Assembly (NCBI RefSeq): GCF_031326345.1
Contig: NZ_CP133671.1
Location: 2,914,001 to 2,978,000 of the forward strand
Source of the DNA: Aureispira sp. CCB-E
GTDB lineage: Bacteria > Bacteroidota > Bacteroidia > Chitinophagales > Saprospiraceae
Length of the DNA: 64,000 nt
Direction: 5' to 3'
The notes below the pieces were generated by a model. It worked only from the letters and a program-made list of their open reading frames with translations, did not search any database and was not told the origin of the DNA. The translations under genes were made by a program, and so were the position numbers. Positions 1 through 8,499 of this stretch are shown one piece after another; within the stretch, counting starts at the first letter, position 1; the number at the start of each line of letters is the position of its first letter.

Positions 1-636
1 AAATTTTCCAACCCCTATTTCTAGTAGCTTTTGCACAATAATTCGAATTTGACCTCGTAAGAAACGATTGGCTACAATTCGAAAGCGAAGCTTGGTGCGT
101 TCTTCGTTTTGAAATAAGGTGGCACTTCGAACATCACATATAGTAGTATTATGCAAGTCGGGTTGTTTACAGAATGCAGCATAATCCTTGTATTTAGTAA
201 GTAAATCTACAGCTTGTTTCATAGCAACTAAGTTGAGCTGATAATCTACATACAAAGAACTCGTTTGGTCAATGAAAGGATCTTTGTGTGTGTGTATGAA
301 GTAATCGTAGGTTCGTTCTTTAGCACTAAAACGAGCGTGCAGGTTTGGAGTAGTGGGAATGATGTCAAAGATAGCAATAGTAGGGGGTAAGATTTTGTTT
401 AGTACAAATTTTAGGTCGTCTCTAATAGGATGTTTTAAATCGGTATGAAAAAAAAATTGGCTGGCATGAACGCCTGCATCTGTCCGACCACAGCCTATAA
501 TAGTAATAGAAGGAAGCCTAAGTGCTTTGGCGAGTTTGTTTTCTATCACTTCTTGAATAGAGTGTACATTGGGTTGGCGTTGCCAACCTCTATAGTGGAT
601 GCCATTGTAGGCTATATGAAAAAAATAACGTGTCAA
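1..636 (-). CDS. truA: tRNA pseudouridine synthase A (3' end missing)
   Basis: TruA isomerises uridines 38-40 in the anticodon stem of many tRNAs to pseudouridine. The reverse strand reads 212 codons without a stop to the window edge. It contains the catalytic-loop signature GCGRTDAGVHA, where the Asp is the nucleophile, preceded by YNGIHYRGWQRQPN near the N-terminus and followed by RFSAKERTYDYFI. An in-frame stop lies five codons upstream of CGT-TAT, and no ATG or GTG is available after it. The best start is therefore the TTG at 634-636, giving MTRYFFHIAYNG, which is the usual TruA N-terminus. The protein is about 245-270 residues in this family, so roughly the last 40-50 are outside the window. 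Identification is secure; the start codon is inferred. Confidence 0.93.
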   Translation of the reverse strand, partial: MTRYFFHIAYNGIHYRGWQRQPNVHSIQEVIENKLAKALRLPSITIIGCGRTDAGVHASQFFFHTDLKHPIRDDLKFVLNKILPPTIAIFDIIPTTPNLHARFSAKERTYDYFIHTHKDPFIDQTSSLYVDYQLNLVAMKQAVDLLTKYKDYAAFCKQPDLHNTTICDVRSATLFQNEERTKLRFRIVANRFLRGQIRIIVQKLLEIGVGKF

Positions 637-822
637 TGTAAGAATTTGAAGTTAGTAAATTTGCCTCAATTTAGACAAACCCATTGAATTGTCCCAACTA
701 ATATCAGAATCCAATGAGATTTATTTTGTCAATTACTTAGTTGACTAAAAACAAACCCTACGCACTAGTTTTATTCGTTACTCTTGCGAAGAGTTTGTTC
801 GTGAATGAGTCGTGAGACTATG

Positions 823-1332
823 TTATTTTTGCTCTTCTTCTATTACTTTTATTGGTATGCGAATTAGACGTTTTGATTCTTCCCAAGATTGAAACGCTTC
901 TAACTCTTGTTTAAGGTTATTATACAACCAAGTCAATAATGCTAAATCATCTAAAAAACCAGCGATTAGAAAGTCTGGAATTAAATCAATAGGCGATAAG
1001 AAATAAAGAATAGCGGCTAAACTAAGCGCTACATTTTTTTTAGAAATACCTTGATAATCGCCTTTTACGTATGCCCGTATCATTCTTGTTAAAAGGACTA
1101 GGCGTTCTTTGGTCTCATCTGCAAATTCTCGGACAGAATCGTATCTTTCAAGATAAATGATGGATTGTTTGAGCAAGGTATAAATAGTCAATGGTTTTCT
1201 AAGTAGTCGATAAGCTCTTCGAAGGAAAACTCTAAAGAACCAACTCTTAGAAACTTTTCGACCATCGTCGTAAGTTGTATAATTTTGCTTTGCGTTTTTA
1301 CGTCCTTTTTTAGCAAATTTTTTCTTTTTCAT
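823..1332 (-). CDS. DUF1232 (YkvA-like) membrane protein
   Basis: A 169-residue protein with a very basic N-terminus (MKKKKFAKKGRKNAKQ). The DUF1232 core is near residues 100-145, with the family hallmark YFLSPIDLIPDFLIAGFLDDLALL. DUF1232 proteins are small membrane proteins found across bacteria and plants; their biochemical role is not established, so none is assigned here. The core is hydrophobic enough for one or two membrane segments. It lies between sbcD and truA on the same strand, but about 310 bp of repeat-bearing DNA separates it from sbcD, so co-transcription with sbcD is doubtful. The ATG start follows directly from the reading frame. Confidence 0.8.
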   Translation of the reverse strand: MKKKKFAKKGRKNAKQNYTTYDDGRKVSKSWFFRVFLRRAYRLLRKPLTIYTLLKQSIIYLERYDSVREFADETKERLVLLTRMIRAYVKGDYQGISKKNVALSLAAILYFLSPIDLIPDFLIAGFLDDLALLTWLYNNLKQELEAFQSWEESKRLIRIPIKVIEEEQK

Positions 1333-1367
1333 ATTGATAATAGTTTATAAACTATGTTTTTTTTAGA

Positions 1368-1530
1368 TAAGTAATCGTTCATAAAAATTTATAGGCAAAA
1401 TAGAATTCTTTTTGCACTGTTCTTCATCAAAAAATCTCGTTTTAGCCCGCTAAAACTTCAATTCTTTTCTTTGAACAGCACTAAAAACAATTACATTTTT
1501 AACTATACTTTTTTCTGTCCACTTACTTAA
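1368..1530. repeat. Dispersed intergenic element, family 2, copy 1
   Basis: This 163-bp stretch shares its ends and several internal blocks with 31983-32166. Shared parts are the left end TAAGTAATCGTTCA, an inner TTCTTTTTGC..CT..TCTTCAT block, a TAGC.CGCTAA block, and the right end TTTTTTCTG.CCACTTACTTA. The two ends are imperfect inverted repeats of each other (TAAGTAATCG against TAAGTAAGTGG). No ORF lies inside. It fills most of the gap between sbcD and the DUF1232 gene. It looks like a small non-autonomous mobile or structured repeat. The remainder of the gap (about 1531-1642) carries a short hairpin-like CCGCT...AGCGG segment and nothing else recognised. Confidence 0.65.
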
Positions 1531-1642
1531 AAAGCATAGAACAATAGAAGTATATACTTCGTGAGACCGCTTAGCTTAGTAGCGGCGTGTTATGATGCGG
1601 TTGCTGTACTTTTTTCTTATAGAAACTACAAATACAACAAAA

Positions 1643-2869
1643 TTATTCTACATCTCGTTCCTGCATCCAACCTAATAATTCTTTGAAGCTATTCTCTAAT
1701 TCTGTCAATTCTTCAGTTTCTATTTGACCTTTTTGTTGCGCACACATCCGAAAAACCTCGATTTCGTCCATGTCTTGCAAGCTTTGCAAATTTTGATAAT
1801 GCTCACTGTCAATGGAGCGGTTTTGAATCGCCCGTTGATTTAGAATAATAATTTCGGCAGGTTTATCTTGGATAATTTCTTCTAAGTCACTTAGCAAGTC
1901 AGGAGAATAATGCGCCGTTTCTACCTCTATTTTTAACCAAGTATCTAGCGGAACATTCGTATCCAAAGTAGATAATTTTTCTTTAATATAGGCTAAATTA
2001 CCTTTGTAAGTACGCATTTTGCGTTTGAGTGGCACTTTGACCGATTGTTGATGAAGAATATTTTTGTTTTGAAACTCTATTATTCGAACAACTTGAGCGT
2101 AATTAAGTTCACTAAAGTCTAATGGAATTAAGGCGCCAGAGTACCAAATAGGACGATTTTTGTCAATCTGTTGATAGCGGTGTAAGTGTCCTAGTGCTAC
2201 ATAATCAAAGTCTTTCGAAAAGTTTTCAGCTTTGATAATATCCAAAGATCCAATATGGATACTATTGGGGCGATCATCCCGCTGGCCACCAGCCGCATAC
2301 AAATGTCCCGTAACAATAACAGGAATAGCTAGGTTTTGATAAGGTGTTAAGGCAGCTTCTATTTCTTGATAATGTTGCTGAATGCCTTGACGTAGATTTT
2401 CGACTCGTTCTTCGTAGGTTTCACCTGAAATACTTTTTCGAATATCTTTGTCTCTGAGATAAGGAACCGCTCCAACAACTGCTTTTAGTGCTCCTTCTTC
2501 TTTGCCCCGAATTTCAATGATTTGTGCTGCTCTATCATCCGAAATATGACCAACAACATGTACATTTAGCAATTTGAACAACTCTTTAGAAGCATCCAGC
2601 ATATTAGCAGAATCATGATTTCCTGCAACAATTACAATGTCTTCACAACAAGTATTGACCAATTGTTTTAAGAAGTTGAAGTATAATTTTCGAGCATAGT
2701 TTGGCGGGCTATCGGTATCAAAAATATCTCCAGCAACAACCAATAGTTCGACACCTTCCTGTATAATATATTGAACCAACCAATCAAGTGCAGCTCGGTG
2801 TTCTTGCTCTCGATTGCGATGAAAGAACTTTTGCCCTAAGTGCCAGTCGGCAGTATGAAGTAGTTTCAT
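1643..2869 (-). CDS. sbcD: Exonuclease SbcCD subunit D (Mre11-type nuclease)
   Basis: SbcD is the Mn-dependent nuclease of the SbcCD (Mre11-Rad50) complex, which opens hairpins and trims DNA ends at stalled or broken forks. All phosphoesterase metal motifs are present in order: DWH (HTADWHLGQ, residues 6-14), GDIFD (about 47), GNHD (about 82), GH (about 191) and GHLH (about 227). The length of 408 residues is normal for the family. It starts 4 bp after the stop of the M32 carboxypeptidase gene, so the two are probably one transcript. The usual partner gene sbcC is not adjacent: downstream lie a repeat and a DUF1232 gene. The large ATPase must be encoded elsewhere, or this protein has an unusual partner. 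Confidence 0.93.
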   Translation of the reverse strand: MKLLHTADWHLGQKFFHRNREQEHRAALDWLVQYIIQEGVELLVVAGDIFDTDSPPNYARKLYFNFLKQLVNTCCEDIVIVAGNHDSANMLDASKELFKLLNVHVVGHISDDRAAQIIEIRGKEEGALKAVVGAVPYLRDKDIRKSISGETYEERVENLRQGIQQHYQEIEAALTPYQNLAIPVIVTGHLYAAGGQRDDRPNSIHIGSLDIIKAENFSKDFDYVALGHLHRYQQIDKNRPIWYSGALIPLDFSELNYAQVVRIIEFQNKNILHQQSVKVPLKRKMRTYKGNLAYIKEKLSTLDTNVPLDTWLKIEVETAHYSPDLLSDLEEIIQDKPAEIIILNQRAIQNRSIDSEHYQNLQSLQDMDEIEVFRMCAQQKGQIETEELTELENSFKELLGWMQERDVE

Positions 2870-2873
2870 GAAT

Positions 2874-4406
2874 TTAAATTTCGCTTAAAACTTTAGCATC
2901 AAAGTCATAAATAATAGCATATTTCTCTCTTGCATAGTTCATAAAGTAACTCAAATTTAAGCCTTCTCCTGTAATTCGTTGGCAGAGTTCTTCTGAAGTA
3001 TATTTTTGACCGTGTTGATGAATGTGATAACGCAACCATTCTAACAAAGGCTTCATATTACCCTGTGCAATTTCTGCTTCGAGATTAGGAATATCCTCTT
3101 TGGCTTTGGAATAAAATTGAGCAGCATAGAAGCTTCCTAGTGAATAGGTTGGGAAATACCCAAACAAACCTTCTGCCCAATGTACATCTTGCAGAATCCC
3201 ATAAGTAGGATGTGGAACATCTAAGCCCAAAAAGTCTTTGTATTTTTGATTCCAAACAGTTTCTAGACTGTCTACATCATAGGTGCCTTCTATCAACCCT
3301 TTTTCAATTTCGTAACGAATCAAAACATGCAAGTGATAATGTATTTCATCCGCAATTGTTCGTAGATAGTTGGGCTCCAGCTGATTGATTGCTTTGTAGA
3401 ATTGTTCAATTGTAATATCTCCTAAAGAAGCGGGAAACAATTCTTGCATGCGAGGAAAATTAGCTTTCCAGTAAGCCAAACTCAAGCCTACTTGATTTTC
3501 CCACAATCTAGATTGTGACTCGTGGATACCCAGCGACGTTGGCATTCCCAAAGGAAGACCATAATATTTGGCTGGCAACCCCATTTCATAAAGCGCATGT
3601 CCTCCTTCATGAACACAACCACCAATCATTTCAATTGGATTATCTTCTTCAATTCTAGTCGTTACTCGAACGTCTTTGGAGGAAAATGTTGTGGTAAAAG
3701 GATGCTCAGAAATATCTTGGCGACCTGCTTCAAAGTCGTAGCCCATTTGTGTTAATAACTCAATTCCAAAATCCCACTGTTTTTGCTTGTCATAATGACG
3801 ATTCAAAAACGATTTTTCACTAGGTTTTCCCTTGGCTTGAATTTCTTTGGCAAATGCAACTAGTTGTTGTCGAACATCACCAAATAAAACATCCAATTGA
3901 GCAACAGTAGCGCCTTTTTCAAATTCATCAATCAAGGCATCGTAAGGATGTTCGTCGTAACCAATCAGCTCTGCTTTTTCTTTGAGCAACTCAATCATGA
4001 CACTCAGTTCATTTTTGTATAAACTATAGTCCTTGGCTTTACGGGCTTTGAGCCAAGCTTGAAAGGCGTTCGTTCTAGCTTTGGAGAAAGCAGTAACAAA
4101 TTCTGTCGATAAGTTTTTTTCTTTGTTATAAAGCGCCAAACTCAGTTCAACATTTTTGGCTTCATTTTCTGATAATGCCTGACGATTATCATTTAAATTA
4201 ACCAATAGTCCCCCGAATTCGGGACTCGTAGCCCATTCGTGCACAGTTGCTGATAGAGTAGCAATCTGTTGCCCACGTATTTGGGCACCTTTAGGAGGGG
4301 CGTTGACTTCATTATCCCAATGCAAGAGGGCGAGTGTACTGTTTAGGTCTTGTATTTTTTGTAGATGAGCAACATATTGTTCGTATTGTTTTCTTATTAT
4401 AGACAT
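2874..4406 (-). CDS. Carboxypeptidase M32 (Taq-type metallocarboxypeptidase)
   Basis: M32 peptidases are cytoplasmic zinc enzymes that remove C-terminal amino acids from peptides. The zinc motif HEGGH is at residues 266-270 in CVHEGGHALYEMG, followed by the family motif HESQSRLWENQVG, in which the Glu is the third zinc ligand. The N-terminal half is helical, and the region LALLHWDNEVNAPPKGAQIRGQQ is typical of the family. The length of 510 residues is normal. The stop is 4 bp before sbcD, suggesting a two-gene transcript. M32 members are usually annotated only as housekeeping peptidases; nothing in the context suggests a specific substrate. Confidence 0.93.
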   Translation of the reverse strand: MSIIRKQYEQYVAHLQKIQDLNSTLALLHWDNEVNAPPKGAQIRGQQIATLSATVHEWATSPEFGGLLVNLNDNRQALSENEAKNVELSLALYNKEKNLSTEFVTAFSKARTNAFQAWLKARKAKDYSLYKNELSVMIELLKEKAELIGYDEHPYDALIDEFEKGATVAQLDVLFGDVRQQLVAFAKEIQAKGKPSEKSFLNRHYDKQKQWDFGIELLTQMGYDFEAGRQDISEHPFTTTFSSKDVRVTTRIEEDNPIEMIGGCVHEGGHALYEMGLPAKYYGLPLGMPTSLGIHESQSRLWENQVGLSLAYWKANFPRMQELFPASLGDITIEQFYKAINQLEPNYLRTIADEIHYHLHVLIRYEIEKGLIEGTYDVDSLETVWNQKYKDFLGLDVPHPTYGILQDVHWAEGLFGYFPTYSLGSFYAAQFYSKAKEDIPNLEAEIAQGNMKPLLEWLRYHIHQHGQKYTSEELCQRITGEGLNLSYFMNYAREKYAIIYDFDAKVLSEI

Positions 4407-4550
4407 CGTCTTGTAACTATTTTAAAGTAATGTAGGGGAATTTTTATATGCAAATTAAAACTTTAACAGTCTAGGAAATAGTCGATCGTATGCTATTGAG
4501 AAAGAGTCTAATTTTGAGGTTATAAACCGTTGTGTCAAACTGTTTTAAAG

Positions 4551-5006
4551 TTATCCTTGTTGGTGTTGCTCATCTAGAACTCGTTTGTATGCTTGTTCAG
4601 ACACACTAGATGTCGGATATCGAAAAGCGTGGAAGACAAGCATAGCCCATCCAGCAATGAAAAATAAGCCTCCTATAGGAGTTATTGGACCGATAATTTT
4701 AGTCCAATCTTGCAAAGATAGCAATTCTTTGCAAGCCAAAAGGTAAATAGAGCCCGAAAAACAAAGTATTCCTATAACAAAGCAAATCGCACTTCGATAC
4801 AGCCAAGTAGGCTTTACAAACCATTGACTCGCCATAACAACAATCAATAAGGTAATTGTATGATAATAATGATATTGAATACCTGTTTGATAAGTGCTTA
4901 GTTGACTAGTACTTAACTTATTTGCTAGTGCATGCGCTCCAAAAGCACCTAATATAACTGCTAACATACCCAACACCCCCGTAATGATTAAAAGTTTTTT
5001 GTACAT
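4551..5006 (-). CDS. DUF423 family membrane protein (YgdD-like)
   Basis: A 151-residue protein with four predicted membrane helices: about residues 5-27, 44-64, 72-92 and 105-128. The DUF423 signature GAFGAHAL is near residue 21, and TYQTGIQYHYYHTITLL follows. The family is widespread and of unknown function. The family match is clear from the motif and the topology. The neighbours on the same strand (Sua5 upstream, M32 peptidase downstream) are unrelated housekeeping genes and give no functional hint. Confidence 0.85.
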   Translation of the reverse strand: MYKKLLIITGVLGMLAVILGAFGAHALANKLSTSQLSTYQTGIQYHYYHTITLLIVVMASQWFVKPTWLYRSAICFVIGILCFSGSIYLLACKELLSLQDWTKIIGPITPIGGLFFIAGWAMLVFHAFRYPTSSVSEQAYKRVLDEQHQQG

Positions 5007-5078
5007 AATGATTTTACTAATCTAGCAAACTAGTTTTAAATATAAGTGATTATTAAAAATAATGCCCGTGACAAAAAA

Positions 5079-5705
5079 TTACGATTTTAAGGTTCCTAGA
5101 CCCTCACGAATAACTTCGGGATAATCAGCAGTACAGTCTACAACAGTTGATGGAACATTACCACCAAAGCCTCCATCGATAACGACATCGACTAGGTTTT
5201 TGTAGGCTTCATAAATTTCGTAAGGATCGGTAGGGTAAGGGGTAATCTCATCGTCAATATTTTTGATAGAAGTTGACATTATCGGATTGTCCAACTGGGC
5301 AACCAATTGGGCAACAATCGGACTATTGGGAACCCGAATACCTACATTTTTTCGATTGTTTTTTAGCATTTTAGGGACTTGGGTACTTGCTTTTAGGATG
5401 AAAGTAAATGGCCCAGGGAGGTTTTTGCGCATTGCTTTATACACATTATTGCTAAAGGGTTTGGTATAAAAAGAGATATTGCTCAAATCGGAGCAAATAA
5501 AGGAAAAATTCGCTTTTTGAGGCTTGATTCCTTTGATGCGACAAATACGTTCAACGGCTTTGTTGTTGGTAATATCACAGCCCAGACCATACAAAGTATC
5601 TGTCGGGTAGATTACCAAACCACCATCGGCAATAATTTGAGTAACTTGCTTGATTTTTCGTTCTTCGGGATTGTCGGGATGGATTTCTAAGTACAATGCT
5701 GACAT
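5079..5705 (-). CDS. L-threonylcarbamoyladenylate synthase (Sua5/YrdC/YciO family)
   Basis: Sua5/YrdC enzymes make threonylcarbamoyl-AMP from Thr, bicarbonate and ATP, the first step of t6A modification at tRNA position 37. The protein has 208 residues and carries the YrdC-domain features GGLVIYPTDTLYGLGCDI, KRIKG-like RICRIKGIKPQKANFSFI, and the KxR/SxN-type segment VGIRVPNSPIVAQLV. It lacks the extra Sua5 C-terminal domain. The FSFI and TSIKNIDDEI sequences resemble the YciO subgroup, whose activity is less certain. It follows dapF by 32 bp on the same strand and is probably co-transcribed with it. The family is secure; synthase against YciO-like role is not settled. Confidence 0.86.
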   Translation of the reverse strand: MSALYLEIHPDNPEERKIKQVTQIIADGGLVIYPTDTLYGLGCDITNNKAVERICRIKGIKPQKANFSFICSDLSNISFYTKPFSNNVYKAMRKNLPGPFTFILKASTQVPKMLKNNRKNVGIRVPNSPIVAQLVAQLDNPIMSTSIKNIDDEITPYPTDPYEIYEAYKNLVDVVIDGGFGGNVPSTVVDCTADYPEVIREGLGTLKS

Positions 5706-5737
5706 AACACTTGATTTTTAAGGAAAATAGAATAGAA

Positions 5738-6529
5738 CTATAAGTCAATAAAGCCATGAAAAACAAGCTTTGCAGGACCACAGAGCCAAATATCGTGAAA
5801 TAACTGATCTTGGCGTTGAAAGCGTACATTTAAAGTGCCTCCTTTGGTTTTTATATCAACAGGAGTAGGGGCATTGTCTTTTGAAAACGCTAAATGATAA
5901 GCTAATGCTGCTGCTGTCACACCTGTTCCACAAGACAACGTTTCATTCTCTACACCACGCTCATAGGTAGCTACTTCTATGCAATTTGTCGCTTGTATGG
6001 CTACAAAATTGACGTTCGTACCTTCTTTTTTATAAGTCTCATTATTACGAATTGCTTTACCTCTATTGTAAACGTCTAGTCCTGCAATTTGTTCCACAAA
6101 TTCGATGTGATGTGGAGACCCCGTATCTAAAAAAATAGCTGCTGGATTATAATTATGGATAGATACATCACTCATTTTTAACTCTACATAATCATCTTTT
6201 GGCAAAACAGCATCATGAGGACCATCGACGGCTAGAAAATGGGCTTTATGGTCTTTTATAATGCCTAGAAAGTTTGCAAAGGCAGTGATACAACGTCCAC
6301 CATTGCCGCACATACTACTCAAGTGACCGTCTGAATTATAATAAATCATTTCAAAATCGAACCCTTCTTTGTTTTGCAGGAGCATTAAACCATCTGCGCC
6401 AATTCCAAATTTTCGATGGCACCATTGAGCAATAGTAGAGGGAGAAAGTTCTGGAATGGATGCCATTCTATTGTCTATTAGGATGAAATCATTTCCTGTT
6501 CCTTGGTATTTGTAAAATGGTATTTTCAT
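5738..6529 (-). CDS. dapF: Diaminopimelate epimerase
   Basis: DapF converts LL- to meso-diaminopimelate for lysine and peptidoglycan synthesis. It is a cofactor-independent two-cysteine racemase. Both catalytic cysteines are visible: C74 in MCGNGGRC and C200 in LSCGTGVTAAALA. The N-terminal YQGTGNDFILID motif is present. The length of 263 residues is near the usual 260-280. The ATG start gives MKIPFYKYQGTGNDF, the standard family N-terminus. The Sua5-like gene follows 32 bp downstream on the same strand. Confidence 0.95.
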   Translation of the reverse strand: MKIPFYKYQGTGNDFILIDNRMASIPELSPSTIAQWCHRKFGIGADGLMLLQNKEGFDFEMIYYNSDGHLSSMCGNGGRCITAFANFLGIIKDHKAHFLAVDGPHDAVLPKDDYVELKMSDVSIHNYNPAAIFLDTGSPHHIEFVEQIAGLDVYNRGKAIRNNETYKKEGTNVNFVAIQATNCIEVATYERGVENETLSCGTGVTAAALAYHLAFSKDNAPTPVDIKTKGGTLNVRFQRQDQLFHDIWLCGPAKLVFHGFIDL

Positions 6530-6848
6530 GTGTGTAAATCGGGTAAACTGAATTTACCTAGTAGAATGATTGATTATGAATGAAGTTGATGACAAATAAA
6601 ATGTTTTGATATGGTTTAAGTGTTTGTTAATTAGTGTTTTATAAGGTTGGTTGGTTGTGGTGAAGTAGTAAAGACTCCCCAAATAGAACCCTAAGTTGTA
6701 CAAAATCATTTGTAATTGTCATTGGTGTAAAAGTACAAAAAAAGCCTTAAAGAACGACACAAAAAATGTATCTTGAGTTAAAAGACAGGATTCCTTTTGT
6801 TTTGCCATCCTATTTTGGCGAGTTATTGATCCAACAAAAACTAAAATC
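6530..6848. other. Divergent intergenic region, nothing specific seen
   Basis: These 319 bp separate dapF (minus) from the macrodomain-like gene (plus) and should hold both promoters. I found no TTG-N19-TAnnTTTG match, no hairpin with a T tract, no repeat copy and no small ORF with convincing coding character. Confidence 0.5.
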
Positions 6849-7910
6849 ATGCAGAACTACACCATTATTATCCCGAAGGAGACTCAAGACCAAGCGAAAA
6901 AATATTGGAAACAGATACAAGATAATTTGAGGGACGCAGGGCAGTACGTTTATAATGGTTTTAGATATAAGGATGCAAAAAGTTGTACCGTAGATGATTT
7001 CTTAGAAGTCTTGTTACAAACCAAAGTACCTACGATTTTTGCAGAAAGTGCGGTTTATGGAGACGGTCGAGATTGGAGTTTGGTGGAACTAGGAATCTTG
7101 GGAGATATTAGTATTGCGGTACCTGTGACGATTTTTGATAATGGCCGCCATCAAAATCCTTTAATACATCAAGAACCTTTCGATGGTATCTTGTTGTATA
7201 CGCCTGGTGCTTTATTAAGAAATGATACGGGGAACGAACCTGCTGATTGGAGTGCCGTAACAACAGCAAAAAAACTGGATTATGACAAATATTATAAACT
7301 ATACGAACGTCGGTTGTTGCCATTGTTGAAATATGCAGATGTAGAAGCTGCGAAAGCAAATAAAGAAGCGTTTATAACCATACCCGGTTTGGGGTGCGGT
7401 ATGTTTGCTGGTCGATTTCAAGGGCAGTTGGGGGCTTTGCTGAAACAGGTGCTCATTGATTTATTAGAAAATTATGGAGGGCAGTTGTCCAATATAAAAG
7501 CTGTCTATTATGACCCTTATCAAGAATGTAATAACGAACGCTTGGAAATTGAGGGCATTTCTTTGATGGTTCGCCCTTTGGCAAAGGGCAATGAAGGAAA
7601 ATCTCAACTAGCAAAGTTATCTACTTTTGAAGAAACTTCAGACGATTTTTCAAACTGCTTATTGTTTAGTCTAGTTGCTTGGGATCATGTTTCTTGGCCT
7701 GGAAACGATTTTTATGTTAACTCTAGGGCAACCGATGATGGTGTAAAGGCAGCGGCAACAAGTTCTATGTTTGTGATGACAGGGATAGAAGGTGTCTATG
7801 ATAAAATAAGTTGTTGCTATCAAGCACCGTCTCCTTATCAAAACTGGAAACAAGTCATTATTAACAATCAATTGAAGTTGAGAATAAGAGGAAATTTACA
7901 AGTATTGTAG
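6849..7910 (+). CDS. Uncharacterised protein with macrodomain-like segment
   Basis: A 353-residue soluble protein with no signal peptide or membrane segment. I do not recognise a named family over its full length. The middle part, about residues 172-222, has the shape of a macrodomain core: a strand and glycine loop (AFITIPGLGCGMFAG), an amphipathic helix (QLGALLKQVLIDLLENYG), then a strand (NIKAVYYDPY). Macrodomains bind or hydrolyse ADP-ribose derivatives. A second conserved-looking block near residues 275-325 reads LVAWDHVSWPGNDFY...ATDDGVKAAATSS, with Trp, His and Asp residues that could line a pocket. It is the only plus-strand gene among about a dozen minus-strand ones. The macrodomain assignment is inferred from pattern only. 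Confidence 0.45.
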   Translation: MQNYTIIIPKETQDQAKKYWKQIQDNLRDAGQYVYNGFRYKDAKSCTVDDFLEVLLQTKVPTIFAESAVYGDGRDWSLVELGILGDISIAVPVTIFDNGRHQNPLIHQEPFDGILLYTPGALLRNDTGNEPADWSAVTTAKKLDYDKYYKLYERRLLPLLKYADVEAAKANKEAFITIPGLGCGMFAGRFQGQLGALLKQVLIDLLENYGGQLSNIKAVYYDPYQECNNERLEIEGISLMVRPLAKGNEGKSQLAKLSTFEETSDDFSNCLLFSLVAWDHVSWPGNDFYVNSRATDDGVKAAATSSMFVMTGIEGVYDKISCCYQAPSPYQNWKQVIINNQLKLRIRGNLQVL

Positions 7911-7926
7911 CTGCTGATGAGGAAAT

Positions 7927-8331
7927 TTAAATAGACAAACTACCCCAATATACTAAACCGCTTAAACATAGTAATAATAGCCATTGCCCTAATTTTATAT
8001 AATTCTTAGGAAACGATTTGGATATAGCAATTGTCAGAAACCAAACAATTGCGTAACCTAAAAAGTAGGTTGCTAATACTTGCAGCAAGGTTTGAGAGGC
8101 TGTTAAAATATCTGTAAAATTAATGACAGTCAGCCCAAGGGTAGCAAACAAAAGGTCAAAAGAAACCCAATGCCAGCCACAACGTGCCATCGTCCATTTT
8201 TCTTGATGGAGAAAATCATTTTCAGGATCGGAAGGAGGAGCAATCATTCTTATTTCCTTGTCTCCAACAAAAGTATGGGCAAAAAAAGCTAACAAACAAA
8301 GGGCATTGGCAATTAAGAGTGGGATATTCAT
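7927..8331 (-). CDS. Small four-helix membrane protein, unknown
   Basis: A 134-residue protein with predicted membrane helices near residues 3-21, 57-77, 84-105 and 115-132. Between helices 1 and 2 is a polar loop (GDKEIRMIAPPSDPENDF...EKWTMARCGWHW). I do not recognise a family. It is convergent with the macrodomain-like gene, with 16 bp between the two stop codons, and is separated by about 170 bp from the oxidoreductase gene upstream of it. No functional assignment is made. Confidence 0.6.
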   Translation of the reverse strand: MNIPLLIANALCLLAFFAHTFVGDKEIRMIAPPSDPENDFLHQEKWTMARCGWHWVSFDLLFATLGLTVINFTDILTASQTLLQVLATYFLGYAIVWFLTIAISKSFPKNYIKLGQWLLLLCLSGLVYWGSLSI

Positions 8332-8377
8332 TGGATTTATTTTTAATACGAGATCCTTTATTTAATTTCGTATAAGC

Positions 8378-8410
8378 ATTACTCCGTTGAAAAATCAATG
8401 GAGTAGTAAT
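8378..8410. repeat. Minimal palindromic element, family 1
   Basis: TACTCCGTTGA (8380-8390) and TCAATGGAGTA (8395-8405) are inverted copies with one mismatch, separated only by AAAA. These are the same ends that bound the 195-198 bp elements at 20394-20588 and 31782-31979. This copy appears to consist of the two termini alone, forming a compact hairpin upstream of the small membrane-protein gene. Confidence 0.7.
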
Positions 8411-8499
8411 AAGATGAGTGTTGAGAGATTGCTGTATATCAAATGATAGAAATAGACAATCGCTGTTGATAATTCAAAGAACGAAATCAAGGTATTAAA

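Noticed and set aside
445-687. 80-residue plus-strand ORF
   Set aside because: It is antisense to truA, and the reverse strand shows the TruA catalytic motif.
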